A DNA stretch of 64,000 nt from Notamacropus eugenii (lineage: Eukaryota > Chordata > Mammalia > Diprotodontia > Macropodidae): the NCBI RefSeq assembly GCF_028372415.1, contig NC_092872.1:278445206-278509205 (forward strand). The letters are read 5' to 3'. The translations under genes were made by a program, and so were the position numbers. Below the pieces are notes generated by a model. The model was not told the origin of the DNA, ran no database searches, and saw only the letters and a list, made by a program, of their open reading frames with translations. Shown piece after piece: positions 63,571 to 64,000 of the stretch (position 1 is its first letter; each line of letters begins with the position of its first letter).

Positions 63571-64000
63571 CCTCTCATTGATCCATAAGTGCTCCTCAAA
63601 TGGCCTGGGTGCCTAAACCCAGAAGCTCATTGGGATAACATGAAGATAGGGACTACCATTTATCTGACCCAGAGAGACGACACCCAAAGAGAGAGAATAG
63701 AAAGTTGGAGGGGGGTCTTGCTATAGGTTGTGTGGTTCTGGAACACAGCTCCACTTGCTCCAGCTAATGTGCAAAAGCGTGTGCTTGATGAGAAAATTCA
63801 GAACACTAGATATGCTCCAAAAATGCTTTGAAGATATAGCTGTAATTGGAAATGAGAGAAGTAAATGTGTCCATCAGGAAATGATTGAAATACAAGCTTG
63901 ATAACTCATGAAATGACTCCACCCTTTGTCACAAGATAATTGGTCCCAGGACTGTAGACACTATAGTCCACGTATAAGTGGAGACATTTGCATCAAATGT
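63571..64000. other. Unassigned stretch at the window end
   Basis: No gene or repeat is recognised. Confidence 0.45.

Overview
This window reads as a mammalian, most probably marsupial, intergenic or intronic stretch (opossum-like or Australian; the species cannot be fixed from this sequence). The evidence is the repeat mix: tRNA-derived CORE-SINEs whose 3' tail looks like a BovB/RTE LINE (MAR1/WSINE1 type), a half-L1 (HAL1-like) element, dense and well-preserved L2, MIR and CR1/L3 copies, and two different RTE-type reverse transcriptase LINEs. There are no Alu, B1/B2 or other eutherian-specific SINEs. I found no exon of a host protein-coding gene, no tRNA or rRNA gene, no CRISPR array and no bacterial-style operon. 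The short open frames are repeat relics or chance frames.

Layout. 1-8.7 kb: MIR/CORE-SINE and L2 debris, one MAR1 SINE (1935-2183) and an L1-like 3' end. 8.7-9.3 kb: a candidate solo LTR. 10.47-12.47 kb: a 5'-truncated RTE-type LINE on the minus strand with a 14-bp target-site duplication. 13.4-15.7 kb: nested CR1, L2 and MIR fragments. 15.7-17.8 kb: an old BovB/RTE copy on the plus strand. 18-22 kb: an element sharing the 10.5-kb LINE's tail, a polypurine tract, CR1 and MIR copies. 21.8-24.8 kb: L2, then a 1.3-kb minus-strand CR1 carrying several nested insertions, including a hAT-type palindromic MITE. 25.55-28.52 kb: the HAL1-like element on the minus strand, with an 18-bp target-site duplication, ORF1 and no ORF2. 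28.7-43 kb: SINEs, L2, CR1, L1-like 3' ends, an old L1-type ORF1 relic and the second tail-sharing element. 43-54 kb: L2, MIR and MAR1 copies, and two copies of an ancient repeat I cannot name. 54-59.2 kb: L1-like 3' ends, one with a 20-bp target-site duplication and one split by a HAL1-family insertion, plus CR1. 60.2-63 kb: a long L2 copy with endonuclease and reverse transcriptase relics, split by a MAR1 SINE. 63.2-64 kb: a CR1 3' end and unassigned sequence.

How the parts relate. The elements form LINE/SINE partnerships recognisable by shared 3' ends: MAR1 with BovB-type RTE, MIR with L2, and a third set with the 10.5-kb LINE. Nesting gives relative ages: CR1, L2 and MIR are oldest; the hAT MITE, RTE and MAR1 insertions are intermediate; the HAL1-like element and the 54-kb LINE 3' end look youngest because their target-site duplications are still nearly perfect. 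Repeat family names rest on my recognition of consensus features, not on a database search.
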